Source of the DNA: Teredinibacter haidensis
Lineage (GTDB): Bacteria; Pseudomonadota; Gammaproteobacteria; Pseudomonadales; Cellvibrionaceae
Assembly (NCBI RefSeq): GCF_014211975.1
Contig: NZ_CP060084.1
Location: 992,001 to 1,056,000, forward strand
Direction: 5' to 3'
DNA: 64,000 bases
Shown: positions 1-9,312 of the stretch, piece after piece
Position numbering within the stretch: position 1 is the first letter of the stretch
Layout: the number at the start of each line of letters is the position of its first letter
The notes under the pieces: model-generated
Seen by the model: the letters and a program-made list of their open reading frames with translations, nothing else
Database searches by the model: none
What the model was told of the DNA's origin: nothing
Translations under genes and position numbers: made by a program

Positions 1-115
1 TCCATCAACTATAGTTAAGGAAGTAACGATTGAGTCAAAATTTGTACTGGTCTTGATCAGAGTTCCTTAACAACAATTCACACAGTAGCCAGCGTTGTCA
101 GGCTAGGCAGGTATT

Positions 116-1474
116 TTGTTGAAAACCCGTTTATGTAATTTTTTGCAGTTTGTTGTTGTCGTTATTATCTCTATTGGGAGTTGTGCTCTTTTTGCCCAGG
201 AACCGGTCGCACAGCCTGGTCGGGCAGAGCAGGCGTTTGCGACGTTTGGCCCCTCGATTTATCAGGTTCGCATCATTAATTTGAAATCACAGAATCTAAA
301 CAGCTCTGGGAGCGGTTTTTACGTTGCAGACGGTTCACTGTTTGCCACCAATTACCATGTGGTCTCGTCAGTGGTGCTAGAACCAGAAGAATACAAAATA
401 GTGATCGAAAAGGGGGAGGATGAGTACGAGTTGGAGGTGGTGGCGATTGATATCGTAAACGACTTGGCCGTACTCAGTACACCGAATAGCGGTAAGCCAT
501 TATTGCTTCGGGAGCAGTCGCCAGCAAAAGGCGAAAAAATGTACTCCATAGGAAACCCTCATAATATCGGTATGACCATTGTTGAGGGGAATTACAATGG
601 CTTGGCCGATGATTATGTCTTTGATCGCATTCATTTCTCTGGGGCGCTCAACCCTGGAATGAGCGGTGGGCCAACCATTGATGCCGCTGGTCGAGTGGTC
701 GGTGTTAACGTTCAAACGGCAGGTAACCAAGTGGGTTTTTTAGTCCCAGTGGAGAAGCTGGCAATATTGTTGGGCTCCCTTGCTAACGAGCCGGGTTCTT
801 CAGAAGAAAATTTTGACGTACGACTGGTCAATACCGATGCTTATAGCGTTGCGAAAACTGATAATTATAAAAAGCTGCAGAAAAATATTGGTGAGCAGAT
901 ATTAAAAGCAACTAGTGCACTTATTGATGGAATAAATTCGAGCGAATGGCCATTGGAAGAGTTGGCCGGAGCAACGGTGGTGGGTGAAATCCACCCTGGA
1001 TTCCATTGCTGGGGGCAAAGTGATACGGATGAAAAGAAAAAAATTCTCACCGTTGTAAAAGGCTGTAACAGTCGCCAATCGATTTATGTTTCCCGTGAGT
1101 TAAATTCGGGCTATTTCGAATACGAATTTCGATATCTCGAAGGAGATGAGTGGCCATCCAGTGCATTTTATCGGCACGCTACGCAGGAGTTCTCCCAGGG
1201 GCGGCCTTCTAATCGTGCAGGTGAAGATGACGTTGATAACTTCACTTGTGTGAATGATGTTGTTGAGCAGGACGAAAACGGTATTCGCAAGCGAGCAGCT
1301 TTTTGCGCAAGGCCCTATAAAAAATTTGCGGGTTTGTACGATACCTTCTATATGGCCGTTACTGTAGATAAAAAAAATCGAGCGTTAATGGAGCATTTTT
1401 GCTTGTCCGGTGTTGATAAAAACAAAAGTAACGAATTTTTATCCCGGTTTATAAAACAGGTGGTTTGGCAATGA
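116..1474 (+). CDS. Exported HtrA/DegP-like serine protease (S1C)
   Basis: Trypsin-fold serine protease expected to act in the periplasm. A hydrophobic N-terminus (about residues 8-27, ending LFAQ) is a signal peptide. The triad is visible: H81 in ATNYHVV, D116 in NDLAVL and S183 in NPGMSGGP. The protease domain spans about residues 40-220. The C-terminal 230 residues are Cys-containing and show no PDZ domain that I recognise, unlike DegP/DegS. The start is a TTG: AGGCAGG at 105-111 fits TTG at 116 or, with better spacing, TTG at 119. The stop overlaps the next gene (ATGA), so the two are probably translationally coupled. The protease assignment is firm; substrate and role are unknown. Confidence 0.8.
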   Translation: MLKTRLCNFLQFVVVVIISIGSCALFAQEPVAQPGRAEQAFATFGPSIYQVRIINLKSQNLNSSGSGFYVADGSLFATNYHVVSSVVLEPEEYKIVIEKGEDEYELEVVAIDIVNDLAVLSTPNSGKPLLLREQSPAKGEKMYSIGNPHNIGMTIVEGNYNGLADDYVFDRIHFSGALNPGMSGGPTIDAAGRVVGVNVQTAGNQVGFLVPVEKLAILLGSLANEPGSSEENFDVRLVNTDAYSVAKTDNYKKLQKNIGEQILKATSALIDGINSSEWPLEELAGATVVGEIHPGFHCWGQSDTDEKKKILTVVKGCNSRQSIYVSRELNSGYFEYEFRYLEGDEWPSSAFYRHATQEFSQGRPSNRAGEDDVDNFTCVNDVVEQDENGIRKRAAFCARPYKKFAGLYDTFYMAVTVDKKNRALMEHFCLSGVDKNKSNEFLSRFIKQVVWQ

Positions 1475-2433
1475 TTGTAGAAATTGTAACTAAATCAGGC
1501 CGGGTAATGGAAGTTCACTCTTTCCAAAAGGATCAGATTACGATCGGCCGTGGTTATGGTAATGATTTGATTTTGCAAGATCCTTATATGGAGGCGAACC
1601 ATTTGGCGGCCAGTTACGATAGTGAAATCGGTCAGATTTCAGTTCGCGACCTGGGTTCGCTCAATGGAACGAAAATTCACGGTTTATTAACAACGCTTGA
1701 AGGGCATGTTTCCACGCAACTGCAGGCGAGGCAAATTCTAACGCTAGGAAAAACCAATATTCGAATTTTGGATAGGGAGCATTCGATTCCTTCAGCTCTG
1801 AAACTTTCGTCTTTCGAACCGTTGTTTGCGTATCTCGGATCTTGGTGGGTAAGTTTATTGGCCATAGTGGCAGCAGTTGTTTTAACCTTGGTCAGCGCTT
1901 ACTTGGAAAATCCATTTTCGGACAAGTTGGTGAAGGAGCTTAATGCGGTTGTTATGTATGTCGTTGTTGCCATTTGCTACGGAGGCCTCTGGGTAATGCT
2001 GGCGCGACTGCAAAGGATAGAAGGACGTTTCCTGCTGAACATGAATATGTTATTGCTGATACTGGTGATGGATGAATTGGTGCAGTTGTCGTTATCCGTA
2101 TATGATTTTAATTTAGGTTGGTTACTTTCGACGGGGTTCTTTTCTATATCCATCAGTTTTGGTTTGGTGTATATGGCAGTGTCTGTTTCCTGTTCTCAAA
2201 CCATGCATTTAAGAAAGTGGATGACGGCCGCAGTTGCTTCAACGATTGGGTTTTTACCGATAATGTCTGAAGTGAGCGCGGTAGTGTTTCCGCCCGACTT
2301 TACCAGTAATCCTGGTTACAATATGACACTGGTGGCCCCAGCATACCAGGTACGTGGGGCTTCAAGTGAGGAAGAATTCTTGCGGTTGGTGAACGATGCC
2401 TACCAGTCGAATGAAAAAGATGAGGTGTTGTAA
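1471..2433 (+). CDS. FHA-domain integral membrane protein
   Basis: The N-terminal 100 residues form a forkhead-associated (FHA) phosphothreonine-binding domain, with TIGRG near residue 25 and SLNGT near residue 67. The usual S-x-x-H of the binding loop is replaced by NHLAAS, so phosphopeptide binding may be altered. About five hydrophobic segments follow between residues 127 and 280, then a short charged tail. I start at ATG 1471, which overlaps the preceding stop as ATGA, instead of TTG 1465. Co-translation with the exported protease suggests a membrane sensor paired with a periplasmic effector. FHA proteins often accompany type VI systems, but no T6SS gene is adjacent here. Function beyond FHA is not known to me. 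Confidence 0.75.
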   Translation: MIVEIVTKSGRVMEVHSFQKDQITIGRGYGNDLILQDPYMEANHLAASYDSEIGQISVRDLGSLNGTKIHGLLTTLEGHVSTQLQARQILTLGKTNIRILDREHSIPSALKLSSFEPLFAYLGSWWVSLLAIVAAVVLTLVSAYLENPFSDKLVKELNAVVMYVVVAICYGGLWVMLARLQRIEGRFLLNMNMLLLILVMDELVQLSLSVYDFNLGWLLSTGFFSISISFGLVYMAVSVSCSQTMHLRKWMTAAVASTIGFLPIMSEVSAVVFPPDFTSNPGYNMTLVAPAYQVRGASSEEEFLRLVNDAYQSNEKDEVL

Positions 2434-2436
2434 GTA

Positions 2437-2468
2437 AAAAAGCCTGCTTTAAAAACAGGCTTTTTTTG
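2437..2468. terminator. Bidirectional rho-independent terminator
   Basis: AGCCTG and CAGGCT arms around a TTTAAAAA loop, flanked by an A-run on the left and a T-run on the right. It works for both strands and sits between the convergent FHA gene and the GPH symporter gene. Confidence 0.85.
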
Positions 2469-2471
2469 TGA

Positions 2472-3809
2472 TTATGCAGATTCGAGAGATTGTTGTACTT
2501 CATCCATTTTTTGGTCTGATAATTGATAAGCCATCATTGCCAATGCAGCGACTACCGATAAGACTGCAGGGATAAAGGTAAACATTATTCGAATACCCAT
2601 AATGGTTTCTTCTGGTTGTGCAACGTTAGGCTCGTAGTTAAAGAAGGCAAGTAAAAACCCACCTGCGGCGCCGCCAACGGTCCAACCCATTTTTTGTGAG
2701 AAGGATGCACCAGAGAAAATTAAACCATCCACTCGTCGTCCCTTTGCCGATTCGGTATAGTCGGCGATATCTGCATACATAGAAAAGACAATTACGGTTA
2801 TCGGGCCAGCGAGAAGTCCGTTTGCAAAGTGAAGCGCACCGAACAAAATCATATTCTCTGGGCTTACCCAATATACCAATCCAATTGTTACCGAATTTAG
2901 CAGCATCAGCAGGATGTAGACCATTTTTTTGTCGCGTCCTTTGCATACCCACTGGGTTAGTGCAGCACCGGCAATATTACAAATGGTGAAACCCGCCATA
3001 AACCATTTGGCCTGATCTTCTATTCCCAGATAGTACTTGAAGTAGTACATGATGGAAGCGCCGCGAATGGAAACCCAGCTGAGCGTAAAAATACCAACAA
3101 AAAAGAGTACATAGAAAGGTACGTTGGTGAGCAGAGCTAAAGCGTCAGCTCTGAGCGAGTGATCTTTTTTAATGGGTTTTACGCGTTCTTTGGTCCAGCT
3201 AAACGTTAAGAACAGCAATACGGCGAAAATGATGGAGTAAAGCCCCATCGTCATTTGAAAACCGAGTTTGTCATCGCCTTCGCCAAACCAGCCTACGAGA
3301 TCGAGCGTCGCAAATTGTACTACTAAACCAGCACAGTAAGCGCCGACTAAGCGAGCGGAAGATAAACCGTTGCGCTCATTTCGGTCGGAGGTCATCACCG
3401 GTAACATGGAAGAGTAGGGGATATTAATTGCGGTGTAGACCATGCCTACCAGAAAGTAGGTGACGTAAGCGTAAATAACTTTGCTTTGGTCTGAAATATC
3501 CGGTGTTGTAAAACAAAGTGTTGCCACAATACCTAAAGGCGCTGCACCAAAAAGTAGGTAAGGGCGAAATTTCCCCCAACGGCTTTCAGTTCTGTCGGCA
3601 AGCATGCCCATTACAGGGTCGTTAACGGTATCCCACAAGCGGGTAAATAAAAATAGTGAGCCCACTGTGAGAGCGGAAACTCCAAATACATCTGTATAAA
3701 AATAAGTTCCAAAATAAATAAACGTCATCCAAACAAAATTGAATGCGGCATCCCCCATGCCGTAGCCAATTTTCTCTTTAATGCCAATTTTGGCGAAGTC
3801 GGAAGCCAT
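2472..3809 (-). CDS. GPH-family sugar:cation symporter (MFS_2)
   Basis: Twelve-helix secondary transporter of the glycoside-pentoside-hexuronide:cation symporter family, inner membrane. Family signs are the N-terminal KEKIGYGMGDAAFN segment (about residues 11-24) and the cytoplasmic loop ESRWGKFRPYLL (about residues 70-82). Length, 445 residues, is typical. It lies on the same strand as the cellobiose phosphorylase gene, so a beta-glucoside or a disaccharide released from cellulose is a reasonable substrate. That is inference: the family also carries xylosides, melibiose and lactose. A small exported-protein gene lies between them, each with its own terminator, so this gene probably has its own promoter in 3810-3960. 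Confidence 0.88.
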   Translation of the reverse strand: MASDFAKIGIKEKIGYGMGDAAFNFVWMTFIYFGTYFYTDVFGVSALTVGSLFLFTRLWDTVNDPVMGMLADRTESRWGKFRPYLLFGAAPLGIVATLCFTTPDISDQSKVIYAYVTYFLVGMVYTAINIPYSSMLPVMTSDRNERNGLSSARLVGAYCAGLVVQFATLDLVGWFGEGDDKLGFQMTMGLYSIIFAVLLFLTFSWTKERVKPIKKDHSLRADALALLTNVPFYVLFFVGIFTLSWVSIRGASIMYYFKYYLGIEDQAKWFMAGFTICNIAGAALTQWVCKGRDKKMVYILLMLLNSVTIGLVYWVSPENMILFGALHFANGLLAGPITVIVFSMYADIADYTESAKGRRVDGLIFSGASFSQKMGWTVGGAAGGFLLAFFNYEPNVAQPEETIMGIRIMFTFIPAVLSVVAALAMMAYQLSDQKMDEVQQSLESA

Positions 3810-3990
3810 AGGTTTCTCCGTAGGTCAGTGGGTTTTGCCCGTATGGTTATTGTTATGTTGTCAGCGCAAACAAAAAGTGCGCCAAAAACATCGAAGAGTA
3901 TACCGGGGATATTATCGAATAGGTATCAGCGAATTGGTGGGGGGATTGATATGGCTCACTAGCCATTAGTTCTATTTGTTTTTAAAAAAT

Positions 3991-4024
3991 AAAAAAACGC
4001 CCAACTAAAAGTCGGGCGTTTTTC
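3991..4024 (-). terminator. Terminator of the small exported-protein gene
   Basis: CGCCC and GGGCG arms around a short A-rich loop. The A-run on the plus strand is the U-tract of the minus-strand transcript. It lies just downstream of the minus-strand gene ending at 4049. Confidence 0.8.
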
Positions 4025-4048
4025 ATTAGGACAGTATTGGAGGCTTAC

Positions 4049-4519
4049 TTAGTTCTGTGCATAGCGAAGAACAACTTGATAGCCTTTGCGTAGCTGGTCG
4101 ATGGAGTTAGCGGCAACAGCGCCAGTAACGGTTACGTTATTGCCGAACCTTACTTCTATAACGTCTTTCGAATCCAGACGAATGCGGGCAGTGTTGGTTT
4201 TATGGTTCAGAGAAACGATTTCACCTTCAATCGATTCAGTAACAGGCGTGTAAGTCTTATGTTTAATGCTTACAGTGCTGCCTTCTTCCAGGCTCTGGAG
4301 TGACGATTGCTCGCCGTCCATAACGAATTTAGCTTCTGAAGAGAGTGTCAATGTTTCAGTTTTACCAGTATTTTTTTCGATCACAATGGTGTTCTTCTCC
4401 GCATTGACTTCGGCAACAGTACCTTTGATGTAGTCAGTGGATACGACGGAGAAGGCTGAGGCGAATGGTGCAGAGATAGAAAGAGCTAGGATTGATACGG
4501 CAATAGCTTTGTTCAACAT
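4049..4519 (-). CDS. Small exported protein, DUF5666-like beta fold
   Basis: A 156-residue exported protein with a clear signal peptide (residues 1-22, ending FASA). The mature part is a run of short beta strands with two similar halves: KGTVAEVNAEKNTIVIE near residue 32 and EGEIVSLNHKTNTARIR near residue 98. Each reads as 'modulates X / expressed as Y', as in the OB-like DUF5666 repeat. An AGGAG ribosome-binding site lies seven bases before the ATG. It has its own terminator. Its position between two sugar genes does not by itself give a function; periplasmic and small is all that can be said. Confidence 0.7.
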   Translation of the reverse strand: MLNKAIAVSILALSISAPFASAFSVVSTDYIKGTVAEVNAEKNTIVIEKNTGKTETLTLSSEAKFVMDGEQSSLQSLEEGSTVSIKHKTYTPVTESIEGEIVSLNHKTNTARIRLDSKDVIEVRFGNNVTVTGAVAANSIDQLRKGYQVVLRYAQN

Positions 4520-4870
4520 GGTTGACTCCTGTTAGCAAATAGATAAGCGAGGCGAGCTGCTCAAGGTACGTGGTAATTGTACACAGTTAAGGGGTGCGCA
4601 TGTTACCCAAAGTTACGTATTTTCAGATTAGTTTGTTATTGATTCGCTGAGTGAGAACCTTTTTTATATATAACGGATATATCAGAGGCGCCATATAGAC
4701 ATAAAATATTCCAAAAAGAAATATGACGCGCTAATAATACTTTTGGCGTTACGATTTGTATCGTGTCGTGAAAGAAGTGTTTGCGTTGGTTGAGGTTTGT
4801 GGGGGGCGAGGGAATTAAAAAAGCCCCGATCAAAGATCGAGGCCATATTTGGATATCGTTGTTAGTTTAG
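4520..4870. other. Intergenic region, no gene seen
   Basis: Holds the promoter side of the small exported-protein gene and, at its right end, the terminator of the cellobiose phosphorylase gene. A 65-codon minus-strand frame (4636-4833) runs through it but shows no ribosome-binding site or recognisable protein. Confidence 0.6.
4817..4843 (-). terminator. Terminator of cellobiose phosphorylase gene
   Basis: GCCCCGATC and GATCGAGGC arms with an AAA loop (one mismatch). Six A residues on the plus strand give the U-tract of the minus-strand transcript, 28 bases after the stop of the GH94 gene. Confidence 0.85.
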
Positions 4871-7306
4871 TTAGCCCAGTACGACTTCTACCTTGACCGC
4901 AGAGCCTTCGGCCTGCAGGGGAATAACGGTTCCCTCAATGGATTCGCCGTCTACTGTCAGTGAGGTAACGCCTTTACTGACATGATTGGGGTTCTTTACT
5001 TCGATATTGTAGGTGGCGCCACGGAATTTACGGGTAACCTTAAAGCCGTTCCAGTCTTTTGGAATGGAAGGGTCAACAGAAAGGCCGCTGTAGTCTGGTT
5101 TTACTCCTAAAATGTATTGCGTAATGGCGACAAAGTTCCAGGACGCAGTACCGGTTAACCAGGAGTTTTTACCTTCGCCGGGGGTGAAGGCATCTTTACC
5201 TGCAACCATCTGGCAGTATGCGTAAGGCTCTACTTTATGAAGATCGCTGATGTCTTCCAGGTAGGACGGAGCAATTTTACGGTAGTATTCGAACGCGCGA
5301 TCGCCATTGCCGATTTGAGCTTCGGCAATAACAATCCAGGGGTTGTTGTGGCAGAAGATGCCCGCATTCTCTTTATAGCCCGCTGGATATGTAGAAATTT
5401 CTCCGTACTCTATTACGTATTTTGTGAAAGCAGGTTGCTGCAGAACGATACCGTACTCACTATCCAGGTGCTCTTTAACCGAGTCCATAGACTTGTGAAC
5501 CATGCCGTCTTCCAGGCCGATACCGGCCATACCGCAGAAGCCCTGGGATTCGATAAAAATTTTGCCTTCCTCGTTCTCGTTGCTACCGACTTTCTTGCCG
5601 TAGTAGTCGTAGGCTCGCAGGTACCAGTCGCCATCCCAGCCGTCTTTCTTAACCGCTTCGATCATGGTGTCAACATGCTTTTGAGCTTCGGCGGCTTCGT
5701 CGTCTTTACCAATCACTTTACATAGTTTGATGAATTCTTTGCCGTAGAGCACGAAGGAGCCAGCGATCATCAAAGATTCGGCGGTAAAGCCTTTTTTGTT
5801 GCCGGTGGTCTGGAAAGATTCGTTAGGGTCTTCCGAGAAGCAGTTCAGGTTTAGGCAGTCATTCCAGTCTGCGCGGCCGATTAATGGCAGGCCGTGTGGG
5901 CCGAGGTTATTAACCGTGAAGTAGAAGGAGCGCTTCAGGTGTTCGAAGTGGCTTGTTGCCTTGCTTTCGTCGTTGTCATAGGGCACTTGCACATCGAGAA
6001 TACCCATGTCACCAGACTCTTTAATGTAGTCGGTGGTGGAAAGGATTAGCCACAGGGGGTCATCGTTAAAGCCGCCGCCAAGGGTGTGATTACCGCGCTT
6101 GGTGAGGGGCTGATACTGGTGGTACGCAGAACCATCTTCAAATTGGGTTGAGGCAATATCAATGATACGCTCGCGCGCACGCTCGGGTACTTGGTGCACG
6201 AATCCAATCAAATCCTGACTGGAGTCTCGGAAGCCCATTCCTCGGCCAATACCGGTTTCGAAGAAAGATGCGCTGCGGGACATATTGAATGTCACCATGC
6301 ACTGGTACTGGTTCCAAATGTTGACCATGCGATCAAGCTTCTCGTCGCCACTGTCCAGCTCGTAGGTAGATAGCAAATCTTCCCAGTAAACACGCAGTTT
6401 TTCCAATTCGGCATCAACTTTTTCAACGCTATCAAAACGTGCAATCAAGTCTTTTGCCGGAGTTTTGTTGATAACGTTTTTACTTTCCCACTTATTGTCT
6501 TTGTCAATTTCGATGTAGCCGAGTACAAAAACGAAGTCTTTTTCTTCTCCGGGAGCCAGTTCCACTTCGATAAAGTGAGACGCGCAAGGCGACCAGCCGT
6601 GAGCTTCAGAGTTGCGTGGTTTACCTTCAAATACGGCATCGGGTTTATCGAAATCGTTGTAGAGGCCTTTCCATGTGTCTCGGTCGGTATCAAAGCCTTG
6701 TATCGGTGCGTTTACCGAGTAGAAGGCGTAGTGGTTGCGGCGCTCTTTGAATTCGGTCTTGTGATAGATGACAGAATCTTCTATTTCAACTTCACCGGTA
6801 GACAGGTTGCGCTGCAGGTTTTGCATATCGTCTTCGGCGTTCCACAGACACCATTCGGCGAAAGAGAAGAATTTCAGTTTTTTGGTTTCACCGGACGTAT
6901 TTTTTAGCTTAACTTTCTGAACTTCCGCCCAGGTGCTTAATGGTACGAAGTAGGTCACCTCTGCCTGTACACCGTTGCGCTCACCGGTAATCCGGGTGTA
7001 GCTCATACCGTGTGCACAGCTGTAGTTGTCCAGTTCGGCTTTTACGGGTTTCCAGCCTGGGGACCATACATCACCGCCGTCGTTGATATAAAAGTACTTG
7101 CCGCCATTATCGACCGGTACATTATTGTAGCGGTAGCGGGTCAAACGACGGAATTTGGCATCTTTGTAAAAAGTGTAGCCGCCAGCAGTGTTGGAAATCA
7201 GGCTGAAGAAATCTTCATTACCCAGGTAGTTGATCCATGGGTAAGGTGTTTTAGGGTTCGTGATGACGTACTCTCTGGCGTCATCATCAAAATGACCAAA
7301 TTTCAT
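4871..7306 (-). CDS. Cellobiose phosphorylase, GH94
   Basis: Cytoplasmic enzyme that splits cellobiose with phosphate into glucose 1-phosphate and glucose, saving ATP. The 811 residues match the usual length of about 820. The N-terminal beta-sandwich (about 1-290) begins with MKFGHFDDDAREYVIT, typical of the family. A helical linker leads to the (alpha/alpha)6 barrel (about 330-725). The catalytic segment RADWNDCLN is at residues 478-486; I take D483 as the proton donor. TGIGRGMGFRDSSQD (about 351-365) is the substrate-binding stretch. It lies about 100 bases downstream of the sodium:solute symporter gene on the same strand, so import and phosphorolysis are probably co-expressed. Cellodextrin phosphorylase is less likely given the length. 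Confidence 0.93.
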   Translation of the reverse strand: MKFGHFDDDAREYVITNPKTPYPWINYLGNEDFFSLISNTAGGYTFYKDAKFRRLTRYRYNNVPVDNGGKYFYINDGGDVWSPGWKPVKAELDNYSCAHGMSYTRITGERNGVQAEVTYFVPLSTWAEVQKVKLKNTSGETKKLKFFSFAEWCLWNAEDDMQNLQRNLSTGEVEIEDSVIYHKTEFKERRNHYAFYSVNAPIQGFDTDRDTWKGLYNDFDKPDAVFEGKPRNSEAHGWSPCASHFIEVELAPGEEKDFVFVLGYIEIDKDNKWESKNVINKTPAKDLIARFDSVEKVDAELEKLRVYWEDLLSTYELDSGDEKLDRMVNIWNQYQCMVTFNMSRSASFFETGIGRGMGFRDSSQDLIGFVHQVPERARERIIDIASTQFEDGSAYHQYQPLTKRGNHTLGGGFNDDPLWLILSTTDYIKESGDMGILDVQVPYDNDESKATSHFEHLKRSFYFTVNNLGPHGLPLIGRADWNDCLNLNCFSEDPNESFQTTGNKKGFTAESLMIAGSFVLYGKEFIKLCKVIGKDDEAAEAQKHVDTMIEAVKKDGWDGDWYLRAYDYYGKKVGSNENEEGKIFIESQGFCGMAGIGLEDGMVHKSMDSVKEHLDSEYGIVLQQPAFTKYVIEYGEISTYPAGYKENAGIFCHNNPWIVIAEAQIGNGDRAFEYYRKIAPSYLEDISDLHKVEPYAYCQMVAGKDAFTPGEGKNSWLTGTASWNFVAITQYILGVKPDYSGLSVDPSIPKDWNGFKVTRKFRGATYNIEVKNPNHVSKGVTSLTVDGESIEGTVIPLQAEGSAVKVEVVLG

Positions 7307-7352
7307 TTTGTGTTTACCTTAGCTAGTTGTGGTTAGGATGTTTAAATACGTA

Positions 7353-7384
7353 GGGAGCATCGAACGTTACCGCACGATACTCCC
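7353..7384 (-). repeat. Intergenic hairpin between symporter and cellobiose phosphorylase
   Basis: Imperfect inverted repeat GGGAGCATCG ... CGATACTCCC (one mismatch, 12-base loop). No U-tract follows, so in the minus-strand transcript it is more likely an mRNA-processing or stabilising hairpin, or a partial attenuator, than a full terminator. Confidence 0.5.
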
Positions 7385-7413
7385 CAATTTATCTGTTCTT
7401 ATTATTATTAAAA

Positions 7414-9312
7414 TTAATTGCCGCTTTCTTGGCTAATTTCTTCTTCTGGCCAATCACACAGTTTGTTGAACCAAGTTTTCCATAGGATCAACGAGGTAAC
7501 TCCTGCAATAACCGCTGTAATGGCTGTGCCAGAGAAATCTTTGATGACAAAAAATATGGGTAACGCTACCAGCGACGTCTGTAAAACGATACCCAAGGCG
7601 ATATTGCCCATGTCACGCTTGAAGTTTGGATTCGCGGTGAAACCTGGGTGTTCTGCTTCAACGAGGTCGTGTACAGGACCCCAGAAGCCCCATGGGCGAA
7701 CTTTTAAGTAAAAATCTTTCAAACGTTCTGGGCTCTCTTGTTCTGTATAAATACTACCTAGCACTGCGGAAATACCCGAAACCACAATAATCAGCGGGAA
7801 CGAGTATAAAGGCGCAATGGCTGGAGAAATATTCGGGAACATGACGCCAACAACTACCGGCATTATAAACGCCGCAAGTATGCCTGAAATCATACCCCAA
7901 AAATAACCCATACCGTTAAATCGCCACCAGTACCACTTAAGTACATTGGAAACGGTGTAGCCGCCGTACAGGCCAGAAACGATCCATTGCATGATGGAGT
8001 TAACCTGAGTTACATAAAACCCAATAACTGTACTGAGGGCTACAACGGCAATAGAGACGACATAACTCATGCGAACCAGACGTTTTGCAGGTGCTTCCGG
8101 GTTGATATAACGCTTGTAAATGTCGTTGACAAGATAGGCCGGCGCGGAGTTAACCGTTGAGGCAAATGTTGACATAAAGGCGGCCAGCAGGCCAGCGAGT
8201 ATCAATCCAAGGAAGCCGACAGGAACAAATTGCTTAATTGCAGCGGGCAGAATATTTTCGAAGTCCAGTGCTGATGCGTTACCGGCCACGGTCAAATCCA
8301 GTTCTTTATAGAAGACCAGGGCGAGTACTGCGAAGCCAGCAACCATCAGATAGCGAATAGGCATCAGTACAACGGAAACAAAACCGCTCATCTTGGCCGC
8401 TTCTCTTGGCGATTTGGTGGCAAGGATTTTCTGCATATCATAGTTAGGGGCCGGTCCGGCGGCACTGATTAGTATTCCTTTAAAGAAATACATCATAACT
8501 AGGGCACCAAACAAGCCGAAACCGTCAGATTCGATTTTTGCTAACACCTGAGGAATTTTACTACCCCAGTCCATGTCAAGATTCCAGCTGAAGAACGGGT
8601 TGGCCCAGCCGCTTGGTAGCGCTGCCTGCAGGGCTTCTGGAGATACTTGAGTCATGGCGATAACGGCAATCACAACAGCGGAAACCGTCATAATGGTGAA
8701 CTGCAGTAAGTCAGCCCATACAATACTGAGCATGCCGCCCAGCATTACGTAAAAAGTAGCGATAGAGGTAAAGACGATACCGTATAGCTGAGGGACTCGT
8801 TCGGGAGCAACATCGAAAGGAACGTAGGGCGCTATGACTTCCCAGGGAATGAAGATTTCCATAAATTTACCGATGCCCACGAAGCCGTATACCAGGAAGC
8901 CAATAACGCCAATCAACGCAAAGACAACGATAACGCCGTGGGAGAGTCGGCCACCCAGGTCGTCCCCAAAACGGGTGCGAATCCACTCTGCGCCGGTTAG
9001 CACGTTGGAGCGACGCAACCACAGAGATAGAAAAACCATCAAGAAAACCTGGTTAAAGACAGGCCATGCCCAGGGAATCCAGATACTTTTTAAACCGTAA
9101 ACGAATAGCCAGGTCACCAACAGGATGGTGCCGGAGATATCGAACATGCCAGATGCGTTGGAGAGGCTGAGCATGTACCAGGGGAGGGTTTTACCCCCGA
9201 GGAAGTATGAGTCGAGATTTTTGGATGCCTGTCTTTTTAGAACCAGGCCAATGACGATGGTACTGGCCAGATACAGGCCGATAATGGAAAGATCCAGTAA
9301 TGTTAAATGCAT
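7414..9312 (-). CDS. Sodium:solute symporter (SSS family), probable sugar uptake
   Basis: A 632-residue inner-membrane protein with about 14 hydrophobic helices, of the sodium:solute symporter (SLC5-like) family. The N-terminus (LTLLDLSIIGLYLASTIVIG) and the segment YFLGGKTLPWYMLSLSNASGM (about residues 36-56) are typical of the sugar branch. The length, longer than prolines and pantothenate carriers, also fits. Lying directly upstream of cellobiose phosphorylase on the same strand, it is best read as a sodium-driven importer of cellobiose or glucose. The substrate is inferred from context only. No LacI or AraC regulator gene lies nearby. Confidence 0.87.
   Translation of the reverse strand: MHLTLLDLSIIGLYLASTIVIGLVLKRQASKNLDSYFLGGKTLPWYMLSLSNASGMFDISGTILLVTWLFVYGLKSIWIPWAWPVFNQVFLMVFLSLWLRRSNVLTGAEWIRTRFGDDLGGRLSHGVIVVFALIGVIGFLVYGFVGIGKFMEIFIPWEVIAPYVPFDVAPERVPQLYGIVFTSIATFYVMLGGMLSIVWADLLQFTIMTVSAVVIAVIAMTQVSPEALQAALPSGWANPFFSWNLDMDWGSKIPQVLAKIESDGFGLFGALVMMYFFKGILISAAGPAPNYDMQKILATKSPREAAKMSGFVSVVLMPIRYLMVAGFAVLALVFYKELDLTVAGNASALDFENILPAAIKQFVPVGFLGLILAGLLAAFMSTFASTVNSAPAYLVNDIYKRYINPEAPAKRLVRMSYVVSIAVVALSTVIGFYVTQVNSIMQWIVSGLYGGYTVSNVLKWYWWRFNGMGYFWGMISGILAAFIMPVVVGVMFPNISPAIAPLYSFPLIIVVSGISAVLGSIYTEQESPERLKDFYLKVRPWGFWGPVHDLVEAEHPGFTANPNFKRDMGNIALGIVLQTSLVALPIFFVIKDFSGTAITAVIAGVTSLILWKTWFNKLCDWPEEEISQESGN

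Noticed and set aside
14..71. Inverted repeat GTTAAGGAA/TTCCTTAAC, 40 bases apart, at the window start
   Set aside because: Short arms and a long loop; could be chance, and the context to the left is missing.
4636..4833. 65-codon minus-strand frame
   Set aside because: No ribosome-binding site, no recognisable protein, and it runs into a terminator.
5237..5725. 162-codon plus-strand frame inside the cellobiose phosphorylase gene
   Set aside because: Antisense shadow of a well-identified GH94 gene.
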